Source: an uncultured Burkholderiales bacterium
GTDB lineage: Bacteria > Pseudomonadota > Gammaproteobacteria > Burkholderiales > Burkholderiaceae_C
Assembly: GCA_903844385.1 (NCBI GenBank)
Contig: CAIMTJ010000018.1
Coordinates: 62,001-126,000 of the forward strand
Length of the DNA stretch: 64,000 nucleotides
Direction of reading: 5' to 3'
Shown here: positions 17,573 through 26,290 of the stretch, piece by piece
Layout of the letters: the number at the start of each line of letters is the position of its first letter
Position numbering within the stretch: position 1 is the stretch's first letter
Position numbers and translations under genes: made by a program
Notes under the pieces: model-generated
What the model saw: only the letters and a program-made list of their open reading frames with translations
Databases searched by the model: none
Told to the model about the DNA's origin: nothing

Positions 17573-18442
17573 ATGATGAAAAACGGCTCGATGGGTCTAA
17601 AAATATTCAATTCTGAAGATTTGAATTTTTTGCTGACCAACCGCATCCCTCGAATTGCACTCACCCACCTCATGGGACGCTTGAGTCAAATCAAAAGCCC
17701 TCTTTTTGCCCGCTTGGCCATTGGGGTCTGGAAACTCTTTACGGATTTGGAACTCGACGACACCCAAAACTCGGGCTTTGAGAGCGTTCATGCCTGTTTT
17801 ATCCGCTCATTGAAACCAGGTAGCCGCCCCATCAACACGAGTGAGGAGGTGCTCACCAGCCCATGCGATGGCATCATTGGCGAATTTGGCAAGATTGTAG
17901 AAGGTCAACTCTTTCAAGCCAAGGGTTTCCCCTATACTTTAAGGGACTTACTGGGTGACGAGCACCTCAACCACCATTGGCAAAATGGCACTTATGTCAC
18001 CATTCGGATCACGTCGGCCATGTACCACCGCTTTCATGCGCCCTATAAAGGTGAAGTTAAAAGGATGCGTTACTTCTCAGGCGACACCTGGAATGTCAAC
18101 CCCATCGCTTTAAAACGGGTTGAAAAACTGTTTTGTAAAAACGAGCGTGCACTCTTGCAATTTGACATTGGCGAGGGTCGTCACACCTTGGCGCTCATCC
18201 CCGTGGCAGCCGTGCTGGTGGCCAGCATCAAGGTGCACGGCATTGAGCCCGTTTTGAGTCTGAACTACACAGGTCCTGTTGAAATGGACTGCCAACTCCA
18301 TTTCGACAAGGGCCAAGAAATGGGCTGGTTCCAGCATGGCTCGACCATTCTGATGTTTGCGCCTCAAGGCTTTGAGATGCTCCCGACTTGGTCGGTGGGA
18401 GACCGAGTGCGCATGGGCCAAGGCCTGATGCGCTTGCCCTAG
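17573..18442 (+). CDS. psd: Phosphatidylserine decarboxylase family protein
   Basis: 289 aa from ATG 17573. The proenzyme motif at the self-cleavage site is QHGSTILMF near the C-terminus (HGST instead of the common LGST; the Ser that becomes the pyruvoyl group is kept). YHRFHAPYKGEV contains the expected His region and SPCDGIIGEFG the conserved Asp segment. The enzyme converts phosphatidylserine to phosphatidylethanolamine, the substrate a PlcP would later consume. An ATG at 17591 is an alternative start. It is followed by UDP-glucose dehydrogenase on the same strand after 230 bp. Confidence 0.87.
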   Translation: MMKNGSMGLKIFNSEDLNFLLTNRIPRIALTHLMGRLSQIKSPLFARLAIGVWKLFTDLELDDTQNSGFESVHACFIRSLKPGSRPINTSEEVLTSPCDGIIGEFGKIVEGQLFQAKGFPYTLRDLLGDEHLNHHWQNGTYVTIRITSAMYHRFHAPYKGEVKRMRYFSGDTWNVNPIALKRVEKLFCKNERALLQFDIGEGRHTLALIPVAAVLVASIKVHGIEPVLSLNYTGPVEMDCQLHFDKGQEMGWFQHGSTILMFAPQGFEMLPTWSVGDRVRMGQGLMRLP

Positions 18443-18553
18443 CCCTCTGGCCTCAAGCGACCCAGCGTTCATCCAGACCGATCAGGGTTAAAATTAGAAC
18501 GCTTGGCGCTTTAACCCACGGGTGTGCTCTTGAGGTTGATGTCAAAGCCAGCA

Positions 18554-18609
18554 CTGTCAACGAAATGACATCCATTTGTCATCATATCTTCACCCTTGGA
18601 CTTCACAAT
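18554..18609 (+). promoter_or_regulatory. Extended Pho box array and -10 for UDP-glucose dehydrogenase
   Basis: Four 7-mers in 11-bp phase: CTGTCAA (18554), ATGACAT (18565), TTGTCAT (18576) and TCTTCAC (18587). CACAAT at 18604-18609 lies 10 bp after the last one. The leader to the ugd ATG is about 55 bp. Confidence 0.6.
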
Positions 18610-18672
18610 TTCCTACAACGCTAGGTCGCTTTTGGTTTCGGCGTAACACCATCACAATCAGGGAGTCTTTCA

Positions 18673-20106
18673 ATGCGCATCACCGTCATGGGAACAGGTT
18701 ATGTCGGCTTGGTCACGGGCACGTGCTTGGCCGATTTGGGCAACGATGTCCACGGATTTGACATTGATGAGGCCAAAGTGGCTCGCATCATTGCAGGAGA
18801 CATCCCCATCTATGAACCCGGCCTTGATGCACTGATTCTTAAAAACGTCGAGACAGGGCGCCTCACCTTCAGCGCCGATTTAAAGCGCAGCGTGGAGACG
18901 GCAGACATTATCTTCATCGCCGTTGGAACGCCCTCCAATGATGACGGCTCGGCCGATACTCGACAAGTCATTGCCGCAGCCAAGAGCATTGGTCAACTGA
19001 TGAATGATTTCAAGGTGGTGGTCAACAAGTCGACTGTGCCCATTGGCATGGCCGACATTGTCAAGGCGACCATTGAGCACGAACTCGATCTTCGCTTTGG
19101 CAAGCAAGCGCACACACAACGACCTGCTTTTGCAGTGATCTCCAACCCCGAGTTCTTGAAAGAGGGCTCGGCTGTGGATGACTTCATGCGACCCGATCGC
19201 ATTGTTTTGGGCATTGAAGACAATGAGTCGGGCACTCGCGCCAAAGAGATGATGCGTCAGCTCTACGCACCCTTCAATAGAAATCATGAAAGAACATTGG
19301 TGATGAACGTGCGCTCGGCCGAATTCACCAAATATGCTGCCAACGCGATGCTGGCGACTCGCATCTCTTTCATGAACGAAATGGCCAATTTGGCAGAGCG
19401 AGTCGGTGCAGACATCGATTCCGTGCGACAAGGCATCGGTTCAGACCCGCGCATTGGTTACAGCTTTTTATATGCAGGAACCGGCTATGGCGGATCGTGT
19501 TTCCCCAAAGACGTTCAAGCCCTGCAATACACGGCCAACTCCCATGGGCTTCCATTTCGGATTTTGTCGGCAGTGGAGTCAGTGAACCAACGTCAAAAAC
19601 ATGTCATTGCAGAAAAAATCACAGCCTACTTTGACAACAACTTGACAGGACTGACCTTTGCGGTTTGGGGACTGGCGTTCAAGCCCAACACCGACGACAT
19701 GCGCGAAGCGCCCTCACGCGTCTTGATCAAAGAGCTGCTCAGCCGTGGAGCCAAGGTCGTGGCCCACGACCCCGTGGCCATGCAAGCAGCTGAGCATGCC
19801 TTCAAGGAGGACTTGGCCGAGCACCCCGAGTACCTGAGCCGTTTGAGCTTTTCCAGCCACGCGATGGACAACCTCAAAGGTGCAGACGCCTTGATAGTGC
19901 TCACCGAATGGAAAGAGTACAAGAGCCCCAACTTTGCCACCATCAAAGCCTCTTTGAAGAAAGCCATCATTTTTGATGGTCGCAATTTGTACGAGCCTCT
20001 TGCCATGGCGCAAGCGGGTTTTGTGTACGAGGGCATTGGACGCAGAAGCTCAGATGTGCTTTGGCCTAGTCCTAGCACCCCGGTCACGGCGAGCACCACA
20101 CCGTAA
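18673..20106 (+). CDS. ugd: UDP-glucose 6-dehydrogenase
   Basis: 477 aa. The NAD-binding motif [17 protein letters not shown] is at the N-terminus, the catalytic Cys lies in YGGSCFPKD near residue 275, and the UDP-binding C-terminal domain follows. It oxidises UDP-glucose to UDP-glucuronate. GGGAG precedes the ATG. It is convergent with a GT4 glycosyltransferase, so the product could feed glucuronosyl-diacylglycerol synthesis; capsule or exopolysaccharide use is the alternative, but no such genes are nearby. The upstream Pho box array supports a phosphate-stress role. Confidence 0.93.
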   Translation: MRITVMGTGYVGLVTGTCLADLGNDVHGFDIDEAKVARIIAGDIPIYEPGLDALILKNVETGRLTFSADLKRSVETADIIFIAVGTPSNDDGSADTRQVIAAAKSIGQLMNDFKVVVNKSTVPIGMADIVKATIEHELDLRFGKQAHTQRPAFAVISNPEFLKEGSAVDDFMRPDRIVLGIEDNESGTRAKEMMRQLYAPFNRNHERTLVMNVRSAEFTKYAANAMLATRISFMNEMANLAERVGADIDSVRQGIGSDPRIGYSFLYAGTGYGGSCFPKDVQALQYTANSHGLPFRILSAVESVNQRQKHVIAEKITAYFDNNLTGLTFAVWGLAFKPNTDDMREAPSRVLIKELLSRGAKVVAHDPVAMQAAEHAFKEDLAEHPEYLSRLSFSSHAMDNLKGADALIVLTEWKEYKSPNFATIKASLKKAIIFDGRNLYEPLAMAQAGFVYEGIGRRSSDVLWPSPSTPVTASTTP

Positions 20107-20173
20107 GACCACCAAGGCCCTAGCGCCTGCGATTTTGCCCAGCGCCTTGACGAAAGCCTCGTCGATGACTTGG

Positions 20174-21178
20174 CTAAGTCTTAGGCAATGGGCGCAAAGC
20201 CCCGAGAAACTGTGCCGAAGCCGCTGCCCAACTGAAGGTCATGGCATGCGCCAAGACGCCTGGGCGTGGGATCTCCAAGGCCGCCAAGCAAGCCGCCTTC
20301 AAGTCACGATCGAGCACCCCAGACACCCCCTGCTTGACCACATCAATGGGCCCAGGCACCGGCAGCGCTGCCACGGGTGTGCCACAGGCCATGGCTTCGA
20401 GCATCACCAATCCAAAGGTATCGGTCACACTGGTAAAGACAAACACATCGGCCGCCCTGTAAAGGCTGGCGAGTTGCTGGGCATTTTGCATCCCAAACCA
20501 TCGCACTTGAGGGTAAGCTTGTCGCAAACGTTCCCCCTCAGGACCGTCTCCGGCGACCCACTTTTCTCCGGGCAAATCGAGCTTTAAAAACTCATCGACT
20601 TGTTTTTCCACAGCCAAGCGACCCACATGCAAAAAGATCGGACCCTTGCCCCTGGCAAGGGTCTCGCCTTGTGGGCTAAAACGCGCAAAATCCACCCCTC
20701 GACTCCAAACTTGTGGAGAGCGAAACCCTCGAGCCAACAGATCGTTGACGATGGCTGGGGTGGGCGCCAAATTGGCCTGAGCCGCATTGTGAAATCGACG
20801 CAGCAGTGCATAACTCCAAGAGACGGGCAATTTGAAACGCAAGTTGACGTACTCTGGGAAACGGCTGTGATAGGACGTGGTGAAAGGCCATCCACGCTCC
20901 ATGGCCACACCCCTTGCCGCCCAGCCCAAGGGGCCCTCGGTGGCAATGTGTAGGCAGTCTGGTGCGAATCGATCAATCAAGCGCTTGACCGCGGCTTTGC
21001 CCGCCCAAGCCAAGGTGATCTCTGGATAGGTTGGGCAGGGAAAGGACTTGAAGAGCTGGGGCGTGATGAGCTCCACCTCGTGGCCCAAAGCTCGCAACTC
21101 CTGGGTGGTCATGGTGAGCGTGCGAACCACCCCATTAACTTGGGGGTCCCAGGCGTCAGTGACGATGAGAATTTTCAT
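20174..21178 (-). CDS. GT4 glycosyltransferase, candidate diacylglycerol glycosyltransferase (Agt-like)
   Basis: 334 aa with a GT-B fold: N-terminal MKILIVTDAWDPQVNGVVRT, and C-terminal FTSVTDTFGLVMLEAMACGTPVAALPV holding the retaining-GT4 EX7E-type donor motif. The start follows plcP copy 2 after 164 bp on the same strand. In marine alphaproteobacteria PlcP is paired with Agt, which glycosylates the diacylglycerol it releases using UDP-glucose or UDP-glucuronate; the same partnership is likely here, with ugd supplying UDP-glucuronate. Acceptor and sugar are inferred. Mannosyltransferases of the same family are the alternative. Confidence 0.8.
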   Translation of the reverse strand: MKILIVTDAWDPQVNGVVRTLTMTTQELRALGHEVELITPQLFKSFPCPTYPEITLAWAGKAAVKRLIDRFAPDCLHIATEGPLGWAARGVAMERGWPFTTSYHSRFPEYVNLRFKLPVSWSYALLRRFHNAAQANLAPTPAIVNDLLARGFRSPQVWSRGVDFARFSPQGETLARGKGPIFLHVGRLAVEKQVDEFLKLDLPGEKWVAGDGPEGERLRQAYPQVRWFGMQNAQQLASLYRAADVFVFTSVTDTFGLVMLEAMACGTPVAALPVPGPIDVVKQGVSGVLDRDLKAACLAALEIPRPGVLAHAMTFSWAAASAQFLGALRPLPKT

Positions 21179-21342
21179 GAGTTGTCCGTTTCAGCTTAAT
21201 GGCTCAATGTTCAAAGGGGCAGGTGATGACACCGAGCAAGGAGACGTGGATTTCAATGTCCACAGCAATCAAAATTCTTCAACAGTCCATCTCACCAAGA
21301 CTTTGATGACTGAGGGGATCCAAGAACCCAACAGCTTCAATT

Positions 21343-22110
21343 CTAAGAGACGACCGGGGTCAAGGCCTTGACGTGTTCGACCAGTTGATCCCAATACACA
21401 ATCTCCAAGCGGCCGTCCATGTGTTCGACCAAGGCGGTGCGACTCTCCACCCAGTCACCATCGTTGCAGTAAAGGATGCCATCGATGTCTCTGATTTCAG
21501 CGTGATGGATGTGACCACACACCACACCTTGGTAGCCCCGACGCTTGGCCTCTTTGGCCACCGCCACCTCGAACTCATTGATGAAACCCACCGCTTGTTT
21601 GACCTTGTGTTTCAAAAAGGCAGACAGTGACCAGTACGGTAGACCCAATTTTGCTCGCAAAAGGTTGTAGTACCGGTTGAGCTTCAAGGTGAGTTCATAC
21701 AAGTAGTCCCCCACATAGGCCAGCCACTTGGCGTATTTCACCACCGCATCAAAGAAGTCGCCATGGATGAGCCACAGCACTTTGCCGCTGGCCGTGGTGT
21801 GGGTGGTCTCTTTGAGCACCTCCACCCCGCCAAAATGATGCTGCACAAAATTGCGAGCAAACTCATCGTGGTTGCCGGGCACATACACCACATGACAGCC
21901 TTTTCTGGCCATGCGCAGCAGTTTTTGAATCACATCGTTGTGAGCTTGCGGCCAGTACCACTTGCGCCGCAATTGCCAACCATCGACGATGTCGCCAATC
22001 AAGTACATGTGCTCACAGTCGTTTTCACGCAGAAAGTCAAGCAGCGACTCAGCCTGACAGCCTTGGGTTCCTAGGTGAACGTCGGAGATGAAGATGGCGC
22101 GGTAATGCAT
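21343..22110 (-). CDS. plcP: PlcP-like phospholipase C (metallophosphoesterase), copy 2
   Basis: 255 aa, closely similar to copy 1 along its length, with SDVHLG, GDIVDGW, GNHDE, IHGDFFD and GHIHHA, and the same LRRKWYWPQ and LPYWSLS blocks. ATG 22110 overlaps the upstream acyltransferase stop as TGATG; a GTG one codon earlier also exists. The two copies keep the same partner and the same overlap, so the pair was duplicated as a unit. Likely role: release of diacylglycerol from phospholipids for the neighbouring glycosyltransferase. Confidence 0.8.
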   Translation of the reverse strand: MHYRAIFISDVHLGTQGCQAESLLDFLRENDCEHMYLIGDIVDGWQLRRKWYWPQAHNDVIQKLLRMARKGCHVVYVPGNHDEFARNFVQHHFGGVEVLKETTHTTASGKVLWLIHGDFFDAVVKYAKWLAYVGDYLYELTLKLNRYYNLLRAKLGLPYWSLSAFLKHKVKQAVGFINEFEVAVAKEAKRRGYQGVVCGHIHHAEIRDIDGILYCNDGDWVESRTALVEHMDGRLEIVYWDQLVEHVKALTPVVS

Positions 22111-23174
22111 CACGTTCTCAATGCGCGGTTAGAGTGGACCATCAAGTCTTGTGTGCGCATCATCAAAGCCCAGTGGATGGCACCGTGCTCGCGACTCCAA
22201 CAAGGCTGCCCCATCACCTTGGCACCCCAGCGCAAATAGGTCCTGAGCGGCTCAGACAGCGTGACCTGCGCAGCTCGTTGACTTGCTGAGCCGCAGTGCT
22301 CAGTGAGCACCCCCTCGTTGGAGCTAGACGAATCCTCTTTGAGTGCATTCAACGGGTAACGGGCACGCAAATGGAATTCAAACGGGCTCAAATGCTCATC
22401 TCGAATGTGCTGCCAAACAGCGCGAGTGTCCACGCTAGAGGGTCGCTTCAAGGCCTGCCCTGCACCGGCGTGCAACTCGATGTCCTGCGCGACGAGCTCT
22501 TGGGACATGCAAACCACCATCAAGAGTTGATTGCTTTGGACAAAGCCCAAGATTTGGTCTTGCAACAAACGCAAGATTCGCCTTTGAACAGAAATTTTCA
22601 AGCGAGGATCAATGCAGACTCGACCCAATTCAAGAACTTTTGCGCGCCAAGCGCGAATCCGAGTCAAATCAAAATCATGCTCCAACTCAAGACCACCGAC
22701 TCGCTTGGCTTGGGCTGGGGTCAATAAGCGACAAGCCGCCAAGATCTGCCCCGATAAACCATCCTTGACCATGATGTGTTCACAATACTCGTCAAAGATA
22801 TCTTGCACCACGCCTTGGGGCTCAAACCCATCCATGGGGCTTGGCATCGACGAGAAGGACGCAGGGGTGGTGTCTCGGTGTTGGCGCAATTGGCCCAATT
22901 GGCCCAACTGGGCTCGATGTGCGAACGCGAAGAGGTGGCAGACTTGAGCGCGAAAAACTTGAATGTCGCGCAATTGCTCTTCTTGCCTGACCCAACACAC
23001 AGACATTGGCGGCTGGGGCAAAGTGGCTTCAGAAATCATCGGCTGAGCAACGCTTTGTGCAGCAGAGCTGTTGCTAAAAATCGATTCGGTCTGGCTCTTG
23101 GGTGGGGTGGGCGAATGCAACGGGGAAAAGTGAGGATGGGGATCAAAACCGTGGGGGTCAGGGATGGGTAACAT
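22110..23174 (-). CDS. OlsB-like N-acyltransferase (GNAT fold), copy 2, diverged
   Basis: 354 aa, about 75 longer than copy 1, through a Pro/Ser-rich N-terminus and a loop with LGQLGQL made by a 9-bp tandem repeat (22881-22907). The block FDEYCEHIMVKDG, AACRLLTPAQAKRVGG and LELGRVCIDPRLK matches copy 1, but the RLRYSIF substrate-tunnel motif is replaced by FRAQVCHLF, so activity or specificity may differ. It heads the operon acyltransferase-plcP-glycosyltransferase and is preceded by a good Pho box. Confidence 0.65.
   Translation of the reverse strand: MLPIPDPHGFDPHPHFSPLHSPTPPKSQTESIFSNSSAAQSVAQPMISEATLPQPPMSVCWVRQEEQLRDIQVFRAQVCHLFAFAHRAQLGQLGQLRQHRDTTPASFSSMPSPMDGFEPQGVVQDIFDEYCEHIMVKDGLSGQILAACRLLTPAQAKRVGGLELEHDFDLTRIRAWRAKVLELGRVCIDPRLKISVQRRILRLLQDQILGFVQSNQLLMVVCMSQELVAQDIELHAGAGQALKRPSSVDTRAVWQHIRDEHLSPFEFHLRARYPLNALKEDSSSSNEGVLTEHCGSASQRAAQVTLSEPLRTYLRWGAKVMGQPCWSREHGAIHWALMMRTQDLMVHSNRALRT
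22881..22907. repeat. Coding 9-bp tandem repeat
   Basis: Three near-perfect copies of TTGGCCCAA (first copy TTGGCGCAA) in frame in acyltransferase copy 2, encoding repeated Leu-Gly-Gln on the minus strand. Confidence 0.85.
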
Positions 23175-23205
23175 GCAGTGGATGATGGTGTATAAGCTTA
23201 CAAAA

Positions 23206-23239
23206 ATTATCTTGGCACAGTGTGAAAGTATGATGTCAC
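23206..23239 (-). promoter_or_regulatory. Pho box and -10 for acyltransferase-plcP-glycosyltransferase operon
   Basis: Minus strand: GTGACAT-CATA-CTTTCAC (23239-23222), then 10 bp, then GATAAT (23211-23206). Transcription would start near 23199, 25 bp before the gene. Box, spacing and -10 all agree with the E. coli phoA layout. Confidence 0.65.
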
Positions 23240-23334
23240 AACTGTCTTTGAGCGCTTGATGCCCGCATAGGCTTTAGAGAGAAAACATCCCCCAGCGCAT
23301 TGGCTCAGCACGAACAAAAACCGCTGGGTGGTCA

Positions 23335-23838
23335 TCATGGGTTGGAGCGAATCCATTGAATGGGGTATTGCTGAGGCGCTGGTGTCCAAGTGGGGGGCTC
23401 CACCCCAACAACGGTGTAGCTGGGGCAGGCGTAACGCTCAATGTCGCGTGCGTCCAGTGGAAACGAGTTGCAATTGGAAAAACGCCGAAACGGCGAGTGA
23501 TAGATACCGCATTGGAATTCCTCTTCGCTCGTTTGCTCCAGAAATACACATCGCTTGTCCAAGCAACAGTTCCCGCACTTGATGCACTCGCCCTCGATGG
23601 TGGGTGGGATCACCGCCTCAATGGAGACAACGTCGTTGAAATAATGTTCAATGGGGCCTTCACGCAAGGCTTGGATGTAGACCGTGAGCTTTTTAAGGGT
23701 TTGCCAATATTGCAAAACAAAGCGGGGTTTCAAAAATGCCAAGCTGATCAACAAGGGGAGAATGGGCATCAGAACGTAAAAAACGCCGATACTGAGTTTG
23801 GTGGCCAAATAAGCCAGTCTATTTTTGAAAATTTCCAC
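23335..23838 (-). CDS. Cysteine-cluster (YkgJ/CxxCxxCC-type) membrane-anchored protein
   Basis: 167 aa from GTG 23838. An N-terminal membrane segment (SIGVFYVLMPILPLLISLAFL) precedes a cysteine cluster: ECIKCGNCCLDKRCVF, QCGIYH, SNCNSF and YACPSY. Such clusters in the YkgJ-type family are thought to bind a metal, zinc or an iron-sulfur cluster. A longer start at ATG 23877 is possible but would lie upstream of the transcription start predicted from the Pho box. No strong ribosome site supports either. It sits between two lipid operons with its own promoter; function unknown. Confidence 0.6.
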   Translation of the reverse strand: MEIFKNRLAYLATKLSIGVFYVLMPILPLLISLAFLKPRFVLQYWQTLKKLTVYIQALREGPIEHYFNDVVSIEAVIPPTIEGECIKCGNCCLDKRCVFLEQTSEEEFQCGIYHSPFRRFSNCNSFPLDARDIERYACPSYTVVGVEPPTWTPAPQQYPIQWIRSNP

Positions 23839-23864
23839 ACCTACATATCTATGATTTAGGCTGA

Positions 23865-23898
23865 ACTTTATGCACATTTGGTGACAATTGTGTGAATA
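23865..23898 (-). promoter_or_regulatory. Pho box-like element and -10 for Cys-cluster gene
   Basis: Minus strand TATTCAC-ACAA-TTGTCAC (23898-23881), then 10 bp, then TAAAGT (23870-23865). The second 7-mer is strong, the first weak. Confidence 0.45.
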
Positions 23899-23947
23899 TT
23901 CACACCAAATCGACACCCAATCTCAAGCCTACCCCTTCCAACGGACT

Positions 23948-24982
23948 TCAAGCCCCCCAAGCCATCAAGTCCTCATGGCTCAAGCCAGCGCTTGATCTCT
24001 CCAAGCACTTGAAGAGTTGGGCCTTCCAATTCAAGCAACTCAAGGGCGGCTTGACCAAGGTGTATTCCAAGTGGGGCTGCCCTCCTCTTTTGCGCTTGAA
24101 GTCACCCGCTCCGGAGCTGAAGTTGAGTAGCAACTTGTGCGCCAAGGTGTAGCGATAAATATCCACAAAGAGTGCGCGGTACAAACCCTTGCCTTCATCG
24201 TCGAGCGCGTATCCAAGAGCCGGCACGGTCAGTGTGCGGGCGACTTGGTACAACAGCGCAAAGGCCCGGATGTGCCCTTGGGGGCTCCTTAAGACCAAGC
24301 ATTTCATTGAGCCCGTGTTGACCATGTCGGCAAAAAAATGCGGCGTGTATTGGGCATTGAAGGGGCCGTGCTTGAGGACATAAATCAGGTCATAAAGCGC
24401 TTTTATTTGCGCAGCCTCTTGGGGCGTGATCGCCGTGAGCACCTCACTTTGGAGTTCCAGTTGTTGTCTGCCCTTCATATCCCGCATCAATTGGGAGGAT
24501 TTTTTGGGGGCTGCGTCACGCAAATCGAACTCATAAACCACTCTGGCTGGAAGCGCATAAAACCCCAAAGTTTTGAGCTGCTGGCGCAACTCGGTGTGGT
24601 GCTGAGCATGCACGTTTCTCACGAACACAAAACGCTTGGGCTGGTCTTGGACAACCCGCTCACAAAGAGCGGGGATGTGTTTTAACTCGGCGGGTGTCCA
24701 CACATTGGTCGAGACCGGGTAGTTCGCCACCACACACTGGTGACTCAAACCGACCACATCGGCCAAGCGTCCCATCGCGCCCAGCGCCCAAGATACCCCT
24801 GGGCGGTGCTGCGTCTCTAAGGCCGCATAGTCAAACCAGCCGATCTTGGGAGAGGTGATAAAACATGGGGCCTTGGGGAGGGTTGGGTGCGAACACGTCA
24901 CAGGCAGTGAGACCCCAAGTTCATGCCACGTCAAAGTCGCCCCCGCGTTTTGCATCCAGTCGCTCAAGAGCCAAGAGCGCAT
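23948..24982 (-). CDS. CelD/FemAB-like acyltransferase (GNAT superfamily)
   Basis: 344 aa. The C-terminal half (LVLRSPQGHIRAFALLYQ, then LGYALDDEGKGLYRALF and NFSSGAGDFKRKRGGQPH) has the layout of CelD/BioF2-like GNAT acyltransferases, where a final Gly-x-x-x-Phe/Tyr-Lys motif is typical. It follows the BtaA-like gene after 17 bp, so the two form an operon. BtaA normally pairs with the methyltransferase BtaB; this protein takes that position and may instead acylate the homoserine-type head group or another amine. That is a hypothesis; the substrate is unknown. Confidence 0.6.
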   Translation of the reverse strand: MRSWLLSDWMQNAGATLTWHELGVSLPVTCSHPTLPKAPCFITSPKIGWFDYAALETQHRPGVSWALGAMGRLADVVGLSHQCVVANYPVSTNVWTPAELKHIPALCERVVQDQPKRFVFVRNVHAQHHTELRQQLKTLGFYALPARVVYEFDLRDAAPKKSSQLMRDMKGRQQLELQSEVLTAITPQEAAQIKALYDLIYVLKHGPFNAQYTPHFFADMVNTGSMKCLVLRSPQGHIRAFALLYQVARTLTVPALGYALDDEGKGLYRALFVDIYRYTLAHKLLLNFSSGAGDFKRKRGGQPHLEYTLVKPPLSCLNWKAQLFKCLERSSAGLSHEDLMAWGA

Positions 24983-24999
24983 CGACGAGCTCTCGCGCT

Positions 25000-26241
25000 T
25001 TAGGCTTGCAAGCGATACAGATGAAACGCGCCGTAAACACCGGAGCGATCCAGGGGCCCCAAGGCGTCACTCACCTGATCGTCTCGTTTCCAGCGCTGCA
25101 CCAACTCTGGCGTGAGATTGGCGTCCACTGGCGAGACTTCCCCTGCCGTTCTAAAGATGACTCGAGCACCCGGTTTGGCCGCTTTCGTGATGGCTTGCCA
25201 AAGCACGGTGACCTCGCTGGGTGACATCCAGTCTTGGGCGTCGAGCAAATTCACAATGTCCACCGATTCTGCGCCCAACTGGTTCAATTTATCGCGGATA
25301 TTGTTGTGCTCGATGTCCAACTTGGTCATTGAGGCGCGCAAAGAAGGGTAGTTCTCCCGCTTCAAATAAGCGGGCAAAGGACCGCGTGCAGACTCATCGT
25401 ATTTTCTGGCAAAAGCTTGCCAAGCAAAGTAATTATCCGCCACCGGCACCACGGTGGCCAAGTGGCGCGCGCGCTGCTTTAAGATCTCAGACATGTTTTG
25501 GGGAATGTTGTTACAAAGCACCGTGTGCTGACTCGGTGGAATACCGAGGTTATAAAGCGCATAGGGGCTGCTACAAATCTTGGCGACCAAGCGGTTGTCA
25601 AATATCTTGGCCACATGTTGATCAAACCACTGGGCTTGGTCTTCGACGGTTTTTTGCAGCAACAAGTCCGACAACTTCACCCGGTGGAGTTTGGCCCCCA
25701 AATGAATGACCCCAATGATTTGCCCCAACAGCCCAAACTTATAAAACCCCTTGGCAAACATTTGAATGCGCTTAAAGCCAAAGGTGGCATGCTCCCAGTA
25801 GGCACGACTGGTTTGATCGAGCTGTGTGCTGATGATGTTGTGATAAATCCGAACATTGCTGCTGGACTTGGCCACACCAAAAAACCGATAAAAGTCCTCG
25901 TGCGAATCAAGCGTCTTGATGGCAGCGCGCTTTAATTGAATGAGAGCAATGTGTGCATGGTTCAAGTCCACCACGGAGACCTTGGCAGGATGCTCCAACA
26001 GATAACTCAATGCGTTGCAACCCCCACTGGCAATGGTGAGCATGTGGTCGGTGCTTTTGATCTCGAGCGCTTGGATGTCGATTTGTGGGTCTTCCCATAT
26101 TTGGGTATACACCAAACGGTCAAACCACATGGCAAACAGCTTGTCCTTCAAAGTGGTCTTGTCTTTGTGGCCAAAAACCGCATTGTTGACCAAGGACTTT
26201 GATTTTTTCAAACTCAACGGTGGATTTGAAAGCATGTTCAT
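25000..26241 (-). CDS. btaA: BtaA-like S-adenosylmethionine:diacylglycerol 3-amino-3-carboxypropyltransferase (DUF3419)
   Basis: 413 aa. DKLFAMWFDRLVYTQIWEDPQID near residue 35 and the AdoMet motif MLTIASGGCNALSYLLEHPAKVSVVDLN near residue 70 are characteristic of DUF3419/BtaA. BtaA transfers the aminobutyrate group of AdoMet to diacylglycerol, the first step to the phosphorus-free betaine lipid DGTS. BtaB, the N-methyltransferase for later steps, is not next to it or in the window. GAAAGGAC precedes the ATG. A Pho box-like cluster is located upstream. BtaA family proteins with other functions exist, so DGTS itself is not assured. Confidence 0.85.
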   Translation of the reverse strand: MNMLSNPPLSLKKSKSLVNNAVFGHKDKTTLKDKLFAMWFDRLVYTQIWEDPQIDIQALEIKSTDHMLTIASGGCNALSYLLEHPAKVSVVDLNHAHIALIQLKRAAIKTLDSHEDFYRFFGVAKSSSNVRIYHNIISTQLDQTSRAYWEHATFGFKRIQMFAKGFYKFGLLGQIIGVIHLGAKLHRVKLSDLLLQKTVEDQAQWFDQHVAKIFDNRLVAKICSSPYALYNLGIPPSQHTVLCNNIPQNMSEILKQRARHLATVVPVADNYFAWQAFARKYDESARGPLPAYLKRENYPSLRASMTKLDIEHNNIRDKLNQLGAESVDIVNLLDAQDWMSPSEVTVLWQAITKAAKPGARVIFRTAGEVSPVDANLTPELVQRWKRDDQVSDALGPLDRSGVYGAFHLYRLQA

Positions 26242-26290
26242 GGCCTGACACAGTCCTTTCGCAATGAATGCAAAAGTAAATTATCAGCAC

